A program made the translations under genes and the position numbers. A DNA stretch of 33,268 nt from contig NZ_JADNQT010000019.1 of NCBI RefSeq assembly GCF_015594605.1, positions 1-33,268 on the forward strand. Reading direction: 5' to 3'. The notes below the pieces were generated by a model. That model had not been told where the DNA came from. It did not search any database and worked only from the letters and a program-made list of their open reading frames with translations. This document shows, one piece after another, positions 8,440-15,790 of the stretch; the first letter of the stretch is position 1, and each line of letters opens with the position of its first letter. This DNA is from Streptococcus sp. HF-1907. GTDB taxonomy: Bacteria > Bacillota > Bacilli > Lactobacillales > Streptococcaceae.

Positions 8440-9513
8440 CTATTTAGTTTTTCGCAAATAATCCACAGCCTCTTGAACCGTTTTGACAGGAACAATTTTC
8501 ATCTTAGTTCCTAGTTTCTTAGCAGCTGCCTTGGCTTCTGCGTAATTGGTTTGAGCTTTTGGATCTGCTTTTTTAACCGCCTTAGAGACAGGATTGTTAG
8601 GCACAAAGAAAATTTCTGCTCCCGCCTTAGCAGCTGAAACAACCTTGAGACCAGCCCCGCCAATATCACCAACAGAGCCGTCCTGCTCAATGGTACCAGT
8701 CCCTGCAATCTTGCGTCCCTTACGAAGGTCCTCATTGTTGACTTGATCCAAAATATCAAGCGTGAACATGAGACCAGCACTCGGTCCTCCAACACCTTGC
8801 GTACTAAAGGTCACATTGCTATCTGATTTGACCTCCGTATGGTCTGTCAAGCCAATCCCAATACCATTTTTACCATTGCTTAGTTTAATAACCTTGCCCG
8901 AAGCTGATTTTTTCTTGCCCTCGGTTGTGTATTGGACCGTCACCTTGTCACCAAGTTTGAGACTTGCCACGTATTTAATCAAATCCCCAGAGCTCTTGAA
9001 GGTCTTATCATTAACTCCCGTCACCGTATCAGCCAGATGTAAAATCCCCTTGAAGGTGGAATCCTTAGCCAGATTCAAGACATAGACGCCCTTGTAATCA
9101 AGACTAGCGTCCTTACCAGCCAAGGTCAAGGCTTGGTAGATAGCACCATTTTGGGAAGTCTCCATGTAAAACTGATTGATACGCATGTAGTCCGCATTGC
9201 TATAGCCACCAGTCGTCTCCTCCACGGTTGAAATTTCCGTAAAAGGCGTCAGCCAGCCATAAATTAGCTGTGCCAAGGTTGCTTGACTAACCGACACCGC
9301 TACAAAATTATAGGATCCTTTATCCTTATCTTCCTTATTATTAACCGTCAAAACCGAGCGAATATCATAGGCACCGCCAGGCATTTCCAAATAGTAAGGC
9401 AGGGGCACAAAGACACTAAATAACAAAAAGACCAAGAGGAAACCACTAAGTAGCCACCACTTAGCCTTCTTAACCCACGCCCAAACCTTATTTTTTTTCT
9501 TTTCTTTCGACAC
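8440..9513 (-). CDS. sepM: SepM family pheromone-processing PDZ/Lon serine protease
   Basis: 357 residues. A basic N-terminus and one membrane helix (about 20-40) anchor an extracellular region. A PDZ domain lies at about 125-205 and a Lon-type proteolytic domain at about 225-350. The catalytic dyad is visible as Ser245 (GGPSAG) and Lys290 (GGAGLKVVSA). In S. mutans SepM trims the competence pheromone CSP-21 to its active form; whether this copy does so depends on the peptide made by this strain. The start is GTG 9511-9513 with GAGGAAG upstream, and it overlaps coaD by 26 bases. It is the last gene of the operon. The broader family includes Bacillus YlbL. Confidence 0.85.
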   Translation of the reverse strand: MSKEKKKNKVWAWVKKAKWWLLSGFLLVFLLFSVFVPLPYYLEMPGGAYDIRSVLTVNNKEDKDKGSYNFVAVSVSQATLAQLIYGWLTPFTEISTVEETTGGYSNADYMRINQFYMETSQNGAIYQALTLAGKDASLDYKGVYVLNLAKDSTFKGILHLADTVTGVNDKTFKSSGDLIKYVASLKLGDKVTVQYTTEGKKKSASGKVIKLSNGKNGIGIGLTDHTEVKSDSNVTFSTQGVGGPSAGLMFTLDILDQVNNEDLRKGRKIAGTGTIEQDGSVGDIGGAGLKVVSAAKAGAEIFFVPNNPVSKAVKKADPKAQTNYAEAKAAAKKLGTKMKIVPVKTVQEAVDYLRKTK

Positions 9514-9988
9514 TTTCTTCCTCTACTTCCTTTAAAACACTTTGGGGTACAAAGTCCTTAATTGGCGCTCCAAAGTGAATGAGCTCGCGCACACGATTGG
9601 ACGAGATATGGACAAGGTCAGACCTCGTCCCCAGATAAATCGTTTCAATCTCCTCAGCTAAATATTTATTGAAAAATTCAAGATTAGCTTCATAGCCGAA
9701 ATCTTGGCTATTGCGCAGTCCACGCACAAAATAGCCAACCCCAAGCTCTCTTGCCAGGTCCACCGCTAATGCATCCTGAGCTACCACTACGCTAACATTG
9801 TCCAGGTGGGCGACAGCCTCAATCATCATCCGCTCCCGCACCGCAACATCAAAGTAGCCCTGCTTTTTATAATTGTAAAAAATACCGACATAAAGCTTGT
9901 CAAAGAGCTTGCTTGCGCGCTCAATGATGTCCACATGTCCCTTGGTCACAGGGTCAAATGAGCCAGTAAATAAACCAATTTTTGTCAT
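9488..9988 (-). CDS. coaD: Phosphopantetheine adenylyltransferase CoaD
   Basis: 166-residue nucleotidyltransferase that joins ATP and 4'-phosphopantetheine to give dephospho-CoA, the fourth step of coenzyme A synthesis. The T/HxGH-type motif is GSFDPVTKGH (9-18). GLRNSQDFGYE (90-100) and the HISSNRVRE segment (127-135) match the family's substrate and ATP loops. Length is normal. The start ATG overlaps the stop of the upstream small gene in an ATGA junction, and the 3' end overlaps sepM, so the operon is tightly coupled. Confidence 0.95.
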   Translation of the reverse strand: MTKIGLFTGSFDPVTKGHVDIIERASKLFDKLYVGIFYNYKKQGYFDVAVRERMMIEAVAHLDNVSVVVAQDALAVDLARELGVGYFVRGLRNSQDFGYEANLEFFNKYLAEEIETIYLGTRSDLVHISSNRVRELIHFGAPIKDFVPQSVLKEVEEESVERKEKK

Positions 9989-10275
9989 TCGTCATCGTCT
10001 CCGTTACAGGCTAGCCATAGGAAAAAGGCTACTGGAATCAAGCCATAAAAGCTGATTGGGGTGAAGCCGTTCGTTAGCCAACTAATCAAAATCGGCAAAA
10101 AGCAAATGACCGCTAGTAAAAAGTATAATGGATTTCGTGTTCGCGACAAAGAGCCTACACCCTCGTCATTTTTAAAGTGCGTTCGTCGAACCAGCTCTTC
10201 TAAGTTGCGAAGTCGCCACAAAAGATAGATTAAAAGTACCACAATCAGTACAATCATCACCAACTTGATATCCAT
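9985..10275 (-). CDS. Small membrane protein, two to three TM segments, unknown
   Basis: 96 residues. One hydrophobic helix at the N-terminus (3-22) is followed by a charged linker and two more hydrophobic stretches (about 50-90), and an acidic end GDDDE. I do not recognise a characterised family. It lies 9 bases after rsmD and overlaps coaD by ATGA, so it is cotranscribed and probably translated with coaD. Its position between rsmD and coaD is the only functional clue. Confidence 0.8.
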   Translation of the reverse strand: MDIKLVMIVLIVVLLIYLLWRLRNLEELVRRTHFKNDEGVGSLSRTRNPLYFLLAVICFLPILISWLTNGFTPISFYGLIPVAFFLWLACNGDDDE

Positions 10276-10284
10276 GTTAACCTC

Positions 10285-10824
10285 CTAGCGGACGTAAACT
10301 GTTACCTTCGAAATCCCATAAACTTTCTGTTTCCAAATACCAAAAGAAGCCACCTCTTCTGGTAAAACAACAGCCTTATCCGTCTCACAAACAATCATGA
10401 CATCCTCAGACAAGAGTTGCTTCTCGTCCATGACCTCAATCTGTTTGACAATTTCTTCCTTAGCGTAAGGTGGGTCTAAAAGGACCAAATCAAAGGTTCC
10501 CGTCACTTGTTCCAAAGCACGATTAGCTTCCATTTTCAAAAGCTTAAATTGCTTGTCGCTCTTGGTCATCTTGATGTTTTCTTGGATAATGGCTTGCGCA
10601 CGGCGGTCTTTTTCAACCAGCACTGCCTCATCCATACCACGGGAAATAGCCTCAATAGCCAAACTTCCACTACCTGAAAATAAATCAAGGACACGCCCGC
10701 CATCAAAGAAGGGACCAATCATATTAAAGATAGCCCCCTTAACCTTATCGGTCGTCGGACGAGTCGTCTTTCCATCCAGCGTCTTCAAAGGACGCCCACC
10801 AAATGTTCCTGCTACTACTCTCAT
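10285..10824 (-). CDS. rsmD: 16S rRNA (guanine966-N2) methyltransferase RsmD
   Basis: 179-residue Rossmann methyltransferase that modifies G966 of 16S rRNA. It shows the RsmD opening [13 protein letters not shown], the SAM motif [14 protein letters not shown] and the catalytic LLDPPY. I start it at ATG 10822-10824, which matches the family N-terminus; the longer frame to 10875 adds a hydrophobic extension that overlaps the promoter. No Shine-Dalgarno is present. A strong extended -10 ends 7 bases before the ATG, so the transcript is probably leaderless. It heads the operon with the small membrane gene, coaD and sepM. Confidence 0.93.
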   Translation of the reverse strand: MRVVAGTFGGRPLKTLDGKTTRPTTDKVKGAIFNMIGPFFDGGRVLDLFSGSGSLAIEAISRGMDEAVLVEKDRRAQAIIQENIKMTKSDKQFKLLKMEANRALEQVTGTFDLVLLDPPYAKEEIVKQIEVMDEKQLLSEDVMIVCETDKAVVLPEEVASFGIWKQKVYGISKVTVYVR

Positions 10825-10831
10825 ATGGACT

Positions 10832-10840
10832 ATTATAGCA
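10832..10840 (-). promoter_or_regulatory. Extended -10 promoter of rsmD (leaderless)
   Basis: TGCTATAAT on the minus strand. Seven bases separate the -10 from the ATG, so transcription should begin at or next to the start codon. No clear -35 is visible, as is common with extended -10 sites. Confidence 0.7.
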
Positions 10841-10892
10841 AAAAAATGAAAAATTTGGCTTAAATTCCTACGCAAAGGATTTCCTGAAAGGG

Positions 10893-10921
10893 TTTACAAA
10901 TCAATGATAAAGTAATATAAT
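10893..10921 (+). promoter_or_regulatory. Promoter of the secreted repeat protein
   Basis: TTTACA (10893-10898), 17 bases, TATAAT (10916-10921). The ribosome site AGGAGA lies before ATG 10959. Confidence 0.8.
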
Positions 10922-10958
10922 ATAGTTTGATAAAACAAAATAATTTAGGAGACTTTTT

Positions 10959-11954
10959 ATGAAAAAGAAATGGATGACCCTGCTTGGAACTGGGCTTGCC
11001 ATCGCTAGCCTATCTTTTGCTAGTCCTAGTCAGGCTACGCCTAATCCGCTAGCACCGACACCTGTTTTAGCAGCGCAAAAAACTGATAAGGCACTCGACA
11101 AGGCTAAAAAGGCTGTTGGTACTCTTGAAGATGAGCAGAGCCATGAGGCTTTAGGTGTTGCCAAGGACCGTCTAAAAGATGTCAAAAGCAGCAAAGAAAG
11201 GAAAAAGCTCAAAAAACGCATCGATACCGTCCAAGAACTGATTGAGCAAAAAGATCAAGCCACTCAGCTTATTCAAAAGCTAGAAGATGTTGTCCAGACT
11301 CTAAAAGATGATGAAACACGCACCAACCTTGACTCAGCCAATGCACAGTTGAAGGTTGTCACTGATAAAATAGCCGAGCTTCAAAAGGAAATCGATAGCT
11401 CTAAAACAAACATTGAAAAGAAAGAGCAAGCCCAAAAAGCTATCCAAGAAGCAGAAACAGCTGTCAAGGCACTGGAAGCCGACCATAGCTCTGCCAAACT
11501 TGATGATGCTAATCAAAAAGTTTCTGCTCTAACCGATGAAAGTAAAAAATCGGAGCTCCAGAAACGCATTGATGCTGTCAAAGCAGACGTTGAAAAGAAA
11601 AAAGATCAAGAAGCCACTGCAAGTGCCGAAGCCGCTGTCGCTAATCTAGAGAAAAATCAATCCCGCGACAATATCACAGATGCTCAAAATAAGGTTAGTG
11701 CCCTTACAGACGACAATCAAAAAGCTGCCTTTAACACCCGCATCAGCGCTGTTTCCAATGCAATCAGCGCCCGCGAAGCACAGGAAGCAGCAGCCCAAGC
11801 TGCGCAACAAGCCCAAAGTCAAGCGGTGGATCAGCAGCAATCGCAAGTTAATTCCGGTTCTGGATATACTAGAGATTACAGAGGAAGATGGCATCGTTCA
11901 AACGGTCAATACGCTTCAAAAGCTGAAATTTCCCAGGCTGGATTACCATGGTAA
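10959..11954 (+). CDS. Secreted protein with four helical repeats, unknown function
   Basis: 331 residues. A signal peptide is clear: MKKKW, a hydrophobic core, then a cleavage region near residues 26-40. The body is highly charged, predicted coiled-coil, and made of about four 50-58-residue repeats. Each begins with an A-x-x-A-V/L-x-x-L-E pattern, has a central N/A-x-K-V-S-A-L-T-D-like turn, and closes with a K-R-I-D-x-V segment and a KKDQEA-like linker. A Gln/Ala-rich stretch follows, then an aromatic C-terminal tail (YTRDYRGRWHRSNGQY ... AGLPW). There is no LPXTG sorting signal, so it is probably released or held by the tail. It stands alone on the plus strand with its own promoter and terminator. 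I cannot name the family. Confidence 0.8.
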   Translation: MKKKWMTLLGTGLAIASLSFASPSQATPNPLAPTPVLAAQKTDKALDKAKKAVGTLEDEQSHEALGVAKDRLKDVKSSKERKKLKKRIDTVQELIEQKDQATQLIQKLEDVVQTLKDDETRTNLDSANAQLKVVTDKIAELQKEIDSSKTNIEKKEQAQKAIQEAETAVKALEADHSSAKLDDANQKVSALTDESKKSELQKRIDAVKADVEKKKDQEATASAEAAVANLEKNQSRDNITDAQNKVSALTDDNQKAAFNTRISAVSNAISAREAQEAAAQAAQQAQSQAVDQQQSQVNSGSGYTRDYRGRWHRSNGQYASKAEISQAGLPW

Positions 11955-11982
11955 TCAACTAAGTTTAATATCAAATATCATT

Positions 11983-12014
11983 AAAGATGAGGTCTAACGA
12001 CTTCATCTTTTTTT
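11983..12014 (+). terminator. Terminator of the secreted repeat protein
   Basis: AAAGATGAGGTC (11983-11994) pairs with GACTTCATCTTT (11999-12010) with one G-T pair, followed by T's. Confidence 0.85.
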
Positions 12015-12078
12015 AGCTACGCTTCAATTTTCCCTAATTTCATAGAAGCCTACTACCCAATCAGTGGACTCCTTCAAC

Positions 12079-12107
12079 TAAAAAGAGCTGAACATTACGT
12101 TCAACTC
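12079..12107 (-). terminator. Terminator of asnA
   Basis: On the minus strand GAGTTGAAC (12099-12107) pairs with GTTCAGCTC (12085-12093), followed by TTTTTAG. It lies just past the asnA stop. Confidence 0.8.
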
Positions 12108-12117
12108 CCTTCTACTT

Positions 12118-13110
12118 TTACAAAATATTATCAAATTCTTCGCGAACTTCTTTTGGCCAAACGCTTGATTGCACTTCACCGATGTGTTTTTTACGAAGAA
12201 GGAACATAGCCATACGTGATTGACCGATACCGCCACCGATAGTGAGTGGGAAGAGTCCGTTCAAAAGAGCTTTGTGCCATTCCAATTCAAGACGGTCTTC
12301 GTCGCCAGTGATTTTAACTTGGCGTTTAAGGGCTTCTTCGTCAACACGGATACCCATTGATGACAATTCAAAAGCAGAGCCAAGCGCTTCGTTCCAAACA
12401 ATGATGTCACCGTTCAAACCGTGGTAACCATTTTCAGATTCTGTTGTCCAGTCATCGTAGTCAGGAGCGCGACCGTCATGGCGTTCACCGTTAGGCAAGA
12501 TACCACCGATACCAATCAAGAAGACTGCACCAAATTCTTTAGCAACTGCATTTTCACGCTCTTTTGGTGTCAAGTCTGGGTATTTTTCCACCAATTCTTC
12601 GGTGTGAACGAAAGTGATTTTCTTAGGTAAAACTGCTTCGATGTCAAAACGAGCTTCAACAGCCAATTCTGTCAAGCGGATAGCTTTGTAGACTTGTTCA
12701 ACCGTTTCTTTAAGGTAAGTAATGTCACGACGACCGTTTGGAATGACTTTTTCCCAGTCCCATTGGTCAACGTAGATTGAGTGGATTTGGTCCAAATCTT
12801 CTTCGTCAGGACGGAGGGCTTTCATATGAACAAAGAGCCCTTCACCTTCATTGAAACCAAAACGTGCCAAGGTGTGGCGTTTCCATTTAGCCAATGAATG
12901 AACCACTTCAAACTGAGCATCAGGAATTTTCTTAACGTGAACAGATACTGGGTTTTCAATACCGTTCAAATTATCTTGCATACCATCCCCGACCCGACTC
13001 AAAATCGGACCTTGCACTTCAACGATGTCTAACTTATCAATTAGATACTGAGTAAAAGTATTTTTAACAAAAGAAATCTCCTGTTGTTGATGAATAAAGC
13101 TCTTCTTCAT
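12118..13110 (-). CDS. asnA: Aspartate-ammonia ligase AsnA
   Basis: 330-residue ammonia-dependent asparagine synthetase. It converts aspartate, ATP and ammonia to asparagine, AMP and pyrophosphate, and is structurally related to class II aminoacyl-tRNA synthetases. Typical segments are [19 protein letters not shown] near the N-terminus, [11 protein letters not shown], and [16 protein letters not shown] with EVQSSVWP near the C-terminus. I start at ATG 13108-13110, which has a strong AAGGAGGAG site; the longer frame to 13155 begins inside the promoter. It is monocistronic with its own terminator. No T-box is visible in the short leader. Confidence 0.96.
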   Translation of the reverse strand: MKKSFIHQQQEISFVKNTFTQYLIDKLDIVEVQGPILSRVGDGMQDNLNGIENPVSVHVKKIPDAQFEVVHSLAKWKRHTLARFGFNEGEGLFVHMKALRPDEEDLDQIHSIYVDQWDWEKVIPNGRRDITYLKETVEQVYKAIRLTELAVEARFDIEAVLPKKITFVHTEELVEKYPDLTPKERENAVAKEFGAVFLIGIGGILPNGERHDGRAPDYDDWTTESENGYHGLNGDIIVWNEALGSAFELSSMGIRVDEEALKRQVKITGDEDRLELEWHKALLNGLFPLTIGGGIGQSRMAMFLLRKKHIGEVQSSVWPKEVREEFDNIL

Positions 13111-13146
13111 ATGCTCCTCCTTATGTATTTCAAATATGATAGGGCT

Positions 13147-13152
13147 ATTATA
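13147..13152 (-). promoter_or_regulatory. -10 element of asnA
   Basis: TATAAT on the minus strand, about 36 bases before the asnA ATG. The -35 region is T-rich and not close to consensus. Confidence 0.5.
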
Positions 13153-13258
13153 CACTTATGAAAAGCAAAAAGAAAGGCTTTTTTGCAAATTTTTTGAATT
13201 TTTTCTATATTTTTTGATTTTATTGTCAGATTTTCTAACATGAACTGAATTCTCTAGC

Positions 13259-13684
13259 CTACAGTAGCTTCAAGAAACGCTTCTGGTCAGGACGAAGCTC
13301 ATAACCGCACTTTTGATAAAAAGCGTGCGCGCCGCTTCTACTTATCCCTGAATTAACACGTATACCCGCAATATTCGACTGCCTAGCTTGCGCTTCCAAA
13401 CAAGTTAGCAACTGGCGTCCGAGCCCTCGTCCTTGAAAATGAGCATCGACAGCCAAGGCCATGAGATTCCATAAAGGCTCAAAGTAGAGTGTTTCGTAAA
13501 GTTGTGCATGAACGTAGTCCACCACTCTGTCATTCTCCTCAACTACCAAAATGATATGCTGCGGGTCTGCCATGAGTTTTGCTAGTTGTTGTTGCGTTTT
13601 TTCTGGCGCAATGTCATAGCCCAGTTCTTGCCGATTTAGGATATGAAGAGCTGGGGCATCGCTTAATCGAACAGGTCGAATCAT
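13259..13684 (-). CDS. GNAT family N-acetyltransferase
   Basis: 141 residues with the GNAT fold. Acetyl-CoA binding motif A is visible as LAVDAHFQGRGLGRQLL, and motif B-like AHAFYQKCGYE lies near the end. The substrate is unknown. The start ATG 13682-13684 has AAGGAG upstream, placed inside the 3' end of the preceding gene, which reads on for 71 bases in another frame. The two genes are therefore probably translationally coupled. Confidence 0.85.
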   Translation of the reverse strand: MIRPVRLSDAPALHILNRQELGYDIAPEKTQQQLAKLMADPQHIILVVEENDRVVDYVHAQLYETLYFEPLWNLMALAVDAHFQGRGLGRQLLTCLEAQARQSNIAGIRVNSGISRSGAHAFYQKCGYELRPDQKRFLKLL

Positions 13685-14744
13685 CCTTCAACTCCTTCTT
13701 TACTTTCTCAATCAAGTCTTCTGTCATCCGTCTAGGTCCCCGAACGGTCTTGACCCCATGCTCAGCTAAAAAATCAATAGGGTAGTCATCATCTGCAAAC
13801 CGCTTAAACAATTTCAACCTCATAAACTTATCCACATCAGGCTTGTCTAAATAGTCACTTTTGTCCACATCTCTTTCCACAACTTGGCAAGCATAGCGGA
13901 GCGCTCGGACTGGTGCGGTGATGTAGATGAAGACATAGTCTCCAACAGCGATTTTACCTTTTTGTGTCCAGTCTATAATCTTGTGCGTGGCAAATTCGGT
14001 GTCGATGTCATAGAATTTGGGATTGGCGGGGATAATCCAAAATTCAGGACCAGTACTGACCTTATTCTTCGATACTACTAGCTGACGGCTAGCTGCGACT
14101 AGGTCGAAAAGCTCTGCGTCTGACAGGCTGTCGTCCAAAACGACGGACACCCATGATTCTTTGGACATGTGATAGGATGGGTAGATGCCGTCTCTTTCTA
14201 GCAAGTCATCCAGTTTCTTGGGGTCAACTTTGATATTGACAACTTCGACATCTCGCTCTGCCATTTCTCCCAAAAAATCGCCCAACTTAGCCATCTTGAT
14301 GGAGAAAATAAGAGCATACCACTTGCCCGCCACACGGAAGGAAGCGTACTGGGGGAACTTAGCAAAGGGATAGTTCAGCTGGTCGTCGTAAGCCTCCTCA
14401 AAGTGCTTAACCATGCGGTTTGTCTGGTCTTTGGCAAATGGCAGAGCTTCAAAGCAGGCATCCGCAATGCGCCCCAGAAGCTCCATGTAGCTAGCGCGAA
14501 CCTGTCCCACATAAGTCCCCAGCTGGCGCTCCACACGCAGGGTCAGGTAGTCCTCACCCAAGGCCAAATCTATAACCCGACCAGAAACCTCACCGCCATT
14601 TGAAATGGTGAGAATAGCTTCAAAGTCGCCGTCCATAAACGTTTCTTGATAAGTATAATCCTCGCCAGTTTTGACAAAACCAAATGGAATCAGGCGGTTA
14701 AACTGCACGCGCTTTTTCTTGAAAAAATCTGATTCTAAAGACAT
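13614..14744 (-). CDS. MmcQ/YjbR-like protein with C-terminal EVE/PUA-like domain
   Basis: 376 residues. Residues 1-100 form a small domain of uncertain kind. About 110-220 match the MmcQ/YjbR (CyaY-like) fold, with GIYPSYHMSKESWVSVVLDD. About 235-345 resemble an EVE (PUA-like) domain, with EFWIIPANPKFYDI and KGKIAVGDYVFIYITAPV, which in relatives reads modified bases. The last about 22 residues (after KKELKDD) lie over the start of the GNAT gene in another frame and look atypical, so an ancestral stop may have been lost. The start has AGGAGGAAG and an extended -10 promoter upstream. It could have a nucleic-acid role, but this is inferred. Confidence 0.75.
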   Translation of the reverse strand: MSLESDFFKKKRVQFNRLIPFGFVKTGEDYTYQETFMDGDFEAILTISNGGEVSGRVIDLALGEDYLTLRVERQLGTYVGQVRASYMELLGRIADACFEALPFAKDQTNRMVKHFEEAYDDQLNYPFAKFPQYASFRVAGKWYALIFSIKMAKLGDFLGEMAERDVEVVNIKVDPKKLDDLLERDGIYPSYHMSKESWVSVVLDDSLSDAELFDLVAASRQLVVSKNKVSTGPEFWIIPANPKFYDIDTEFATHKIIDWTQKGKIAVGDYVFIYITAPVRALRYACQVVERDVDKSDYLDKPDVDKFMRLKLFKRFADDDYPIDFLAEHGVKTVRGPRRMTEDLIEKVKKELKDDSTCSIKRCPSSSYPKSARTGL

Positions 14745-14766
14745 CGTCTTCCTCCTATTTAGTTTT

Positions 14767-14775
14767 ATTATAGCA
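14767..14775 (-). promoter_or_regulatory. Extended -10 promoter of the YjbR/EVE gene
   Basis: TGCTATAAT on the minus strand, 23 bases before the ATG, leaving room for the ribosome site. Confidence 0.6.
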
Positions 14776-14820
14776 GAAAAGCCATCAAGCGATGACTTTT
14801 GGGGGAGATTTATTGGTGGA

Positions 14821-14968
14821 GGAAGCTATCCGAAGCTCGGACGGAGCGTTTCTCAGCTGCAAGAGCTTGTCTGAATGTCGAACGGAGTGTTCTCAACTGC
14901 AGGAACTTATCCGAAACTTGGATGGATCGTTTCTTATCGGCGGGAACTTGTCTGAATATCGTACAAGG
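14821..14968 (+). repeat. 41-bp degenerate tandem repeat, array 1
   Basis: Units start at 14821, 14862, 14902 and 14943 (41, 40, 41 bp and a partial). Units 1 and 3 open GGAAGCTATCCGAA and GGAACTTATCCGAA; unit 2 opens AGAGCTTGTCTGAA. They share a CGGA/CGAACGGAG-like core and a TTCTCA end. The array shows no coding frame because the period is not a multiple of three. It shares period and core words with arrays at 15021, 20486 and 21810. Confidence 0.75.
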
Positions 14969-15020
14969 AAGCTCTTAATTCATTTAATAATCAGAGAGCT
15001 CTTCAAGTCATATAAACAGG

Positions 15021-15237
15021 GATGCAGTAGCTAACTGAGCTTAAACTAACCCAGCAATCTTCTTCCCACCATGGGAGCGAGCTGAACTCACCAGAAAAAT
15101 TTTCTCCTAACGTAGGAATGACTCTAACTCATCAGAAAAATCTACTCCTAGCGGAGTGAGTTAAACTCGCCAGATAATGCCATTCCTACTGTAGGAGCAG
15201 CCTAAACCAACCCACTCCTGTGCTAGGAGTGGGTTGG
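15021..15237 (+). repeat. 41-bp degenerate tandem repeat with hairpins, array 2
   Basis: About five units, with boundaries near 15021, 15061, 15102, 15143 and 15182; the first spacings are 40, 41 and 41, and later ones are shorter. Each unit has an ACTCA-CCAGAAAAAT-like box and a small dyad. The dyads differ in sequence but stay paired: CCC/GGG, TCCTA/TAGGA, CTCC/GGAG, TCCTA/TAGGA. The array ends in a 13-bp perfect hairpin, CCAACCCACTCCT at 15207-15219 with its complement at 15225-15237. No gene is visible. Confidence 0.75.
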
Positions 15238-15263
15238 AGGAAGAATAGCTGTTTTTGTATCTC

Positions 15264-15400
15264 CTTATTTTACTTACTGAGAGCATACCAAAAACACAGC
15301 CTTTCGACTGTGTTCATATTATGCCATTTAATAAGCTTCTCCATCTCATAAATAAGGTTTGCTATCGCGTCATATTGGCTTGGTAGTTGACTTCGACTTT
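15264..15400 (-). pseudogene. Decayed duplicate of the valS 3' end and terminator
   Basis: This stretch resembles 15731-15870, the end of valS. Shared words include TACCAAAAA, CACAGCC...GACTGTG (the terminator arms), the CCATCTC word in the last codons, GCGTCATA and GCTTGGTA. Translated on the minus strand with one frameshift it gives YDAIANLIYEMEKLIK, against the valS end [16 protein letters not shown]. The stop codon has become TGG. It is a remnant of a tandem duplication, or of an older gene end left after rearrangement. The outer border beyond 15400 is unclear. Confidence 0.7.
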
Positions 15401-15641
15401 CCTAGTTCAGCTTTTGACATAAGCTATCGGACTTATTTAATAAAAATAGATCTCATTAACTGCAACAACTAAATCTCAAAGATTGAATTCATAAAAAATA
15501 GTCCCATCTCTTCGATAGAACTCTAATAGAATTTGGAGGATGTAAAGATCAAAATTTTTAAAAACTATCCATATTTTTTTAAACTCGGTACACTATTTCG
15601 TAATTCTAATAACCTACTAAATAATTTTTCGTACAGTAATC

Positions 15642-15707
15642 TCTGTGGTGGATTTACCCACTACAGAAATTATAAAGCCTGGTTTCCCTAGAATATAGGG
15701 CTTTTTT
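15642..15707 (+). ncRNA. Possible small RNA: hairpin plus terminator
   Basis: Two hairpins follow one another on the plus strand: TCTGTGGTGG with CCACTACAGA (15642-15667), then CCCTA/TAGGG (15686-15700), which can extend to AAAGCC/GGCTTT, followed by CTTTTTTC. This looks like the 3' half of a small transcript. No clear promoter is visible upstream and no gene is near on this strand. The surrounding 15410-15640 is AT-rich and shows nothing else I can support. Confidence 0.35.
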
Positions 15708-15754
15708 CATTTTGTAAAGACTTTTCCGAGATTTATTTTACACTAACAATATAC

Positions 15755-15779
15755 CAAAAAACACAGCCTCTCGACTGTG
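15755..15779 (-). terminator. Terminator of valS
   Basis: On the minus strand CACAGTC (15773-15779), loop GAGA, GGCTGTG (15762-15768), then TTTTTT. Confidence 0.85.
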
Positions 15780-15790
15780 CTCTTATTACG

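Noticed and set aside
13153..13258. T-box or riboswitch before asnA
   Set aside because: The leader is short and AT-rich, without a T-box core or terminator hairpin.
14821..15237. CRISPR array in the repeated regions
   Set aside because: Units are degenerate along their whole length, without invariant repeat and unique spacer parts, and no cas gene is near.
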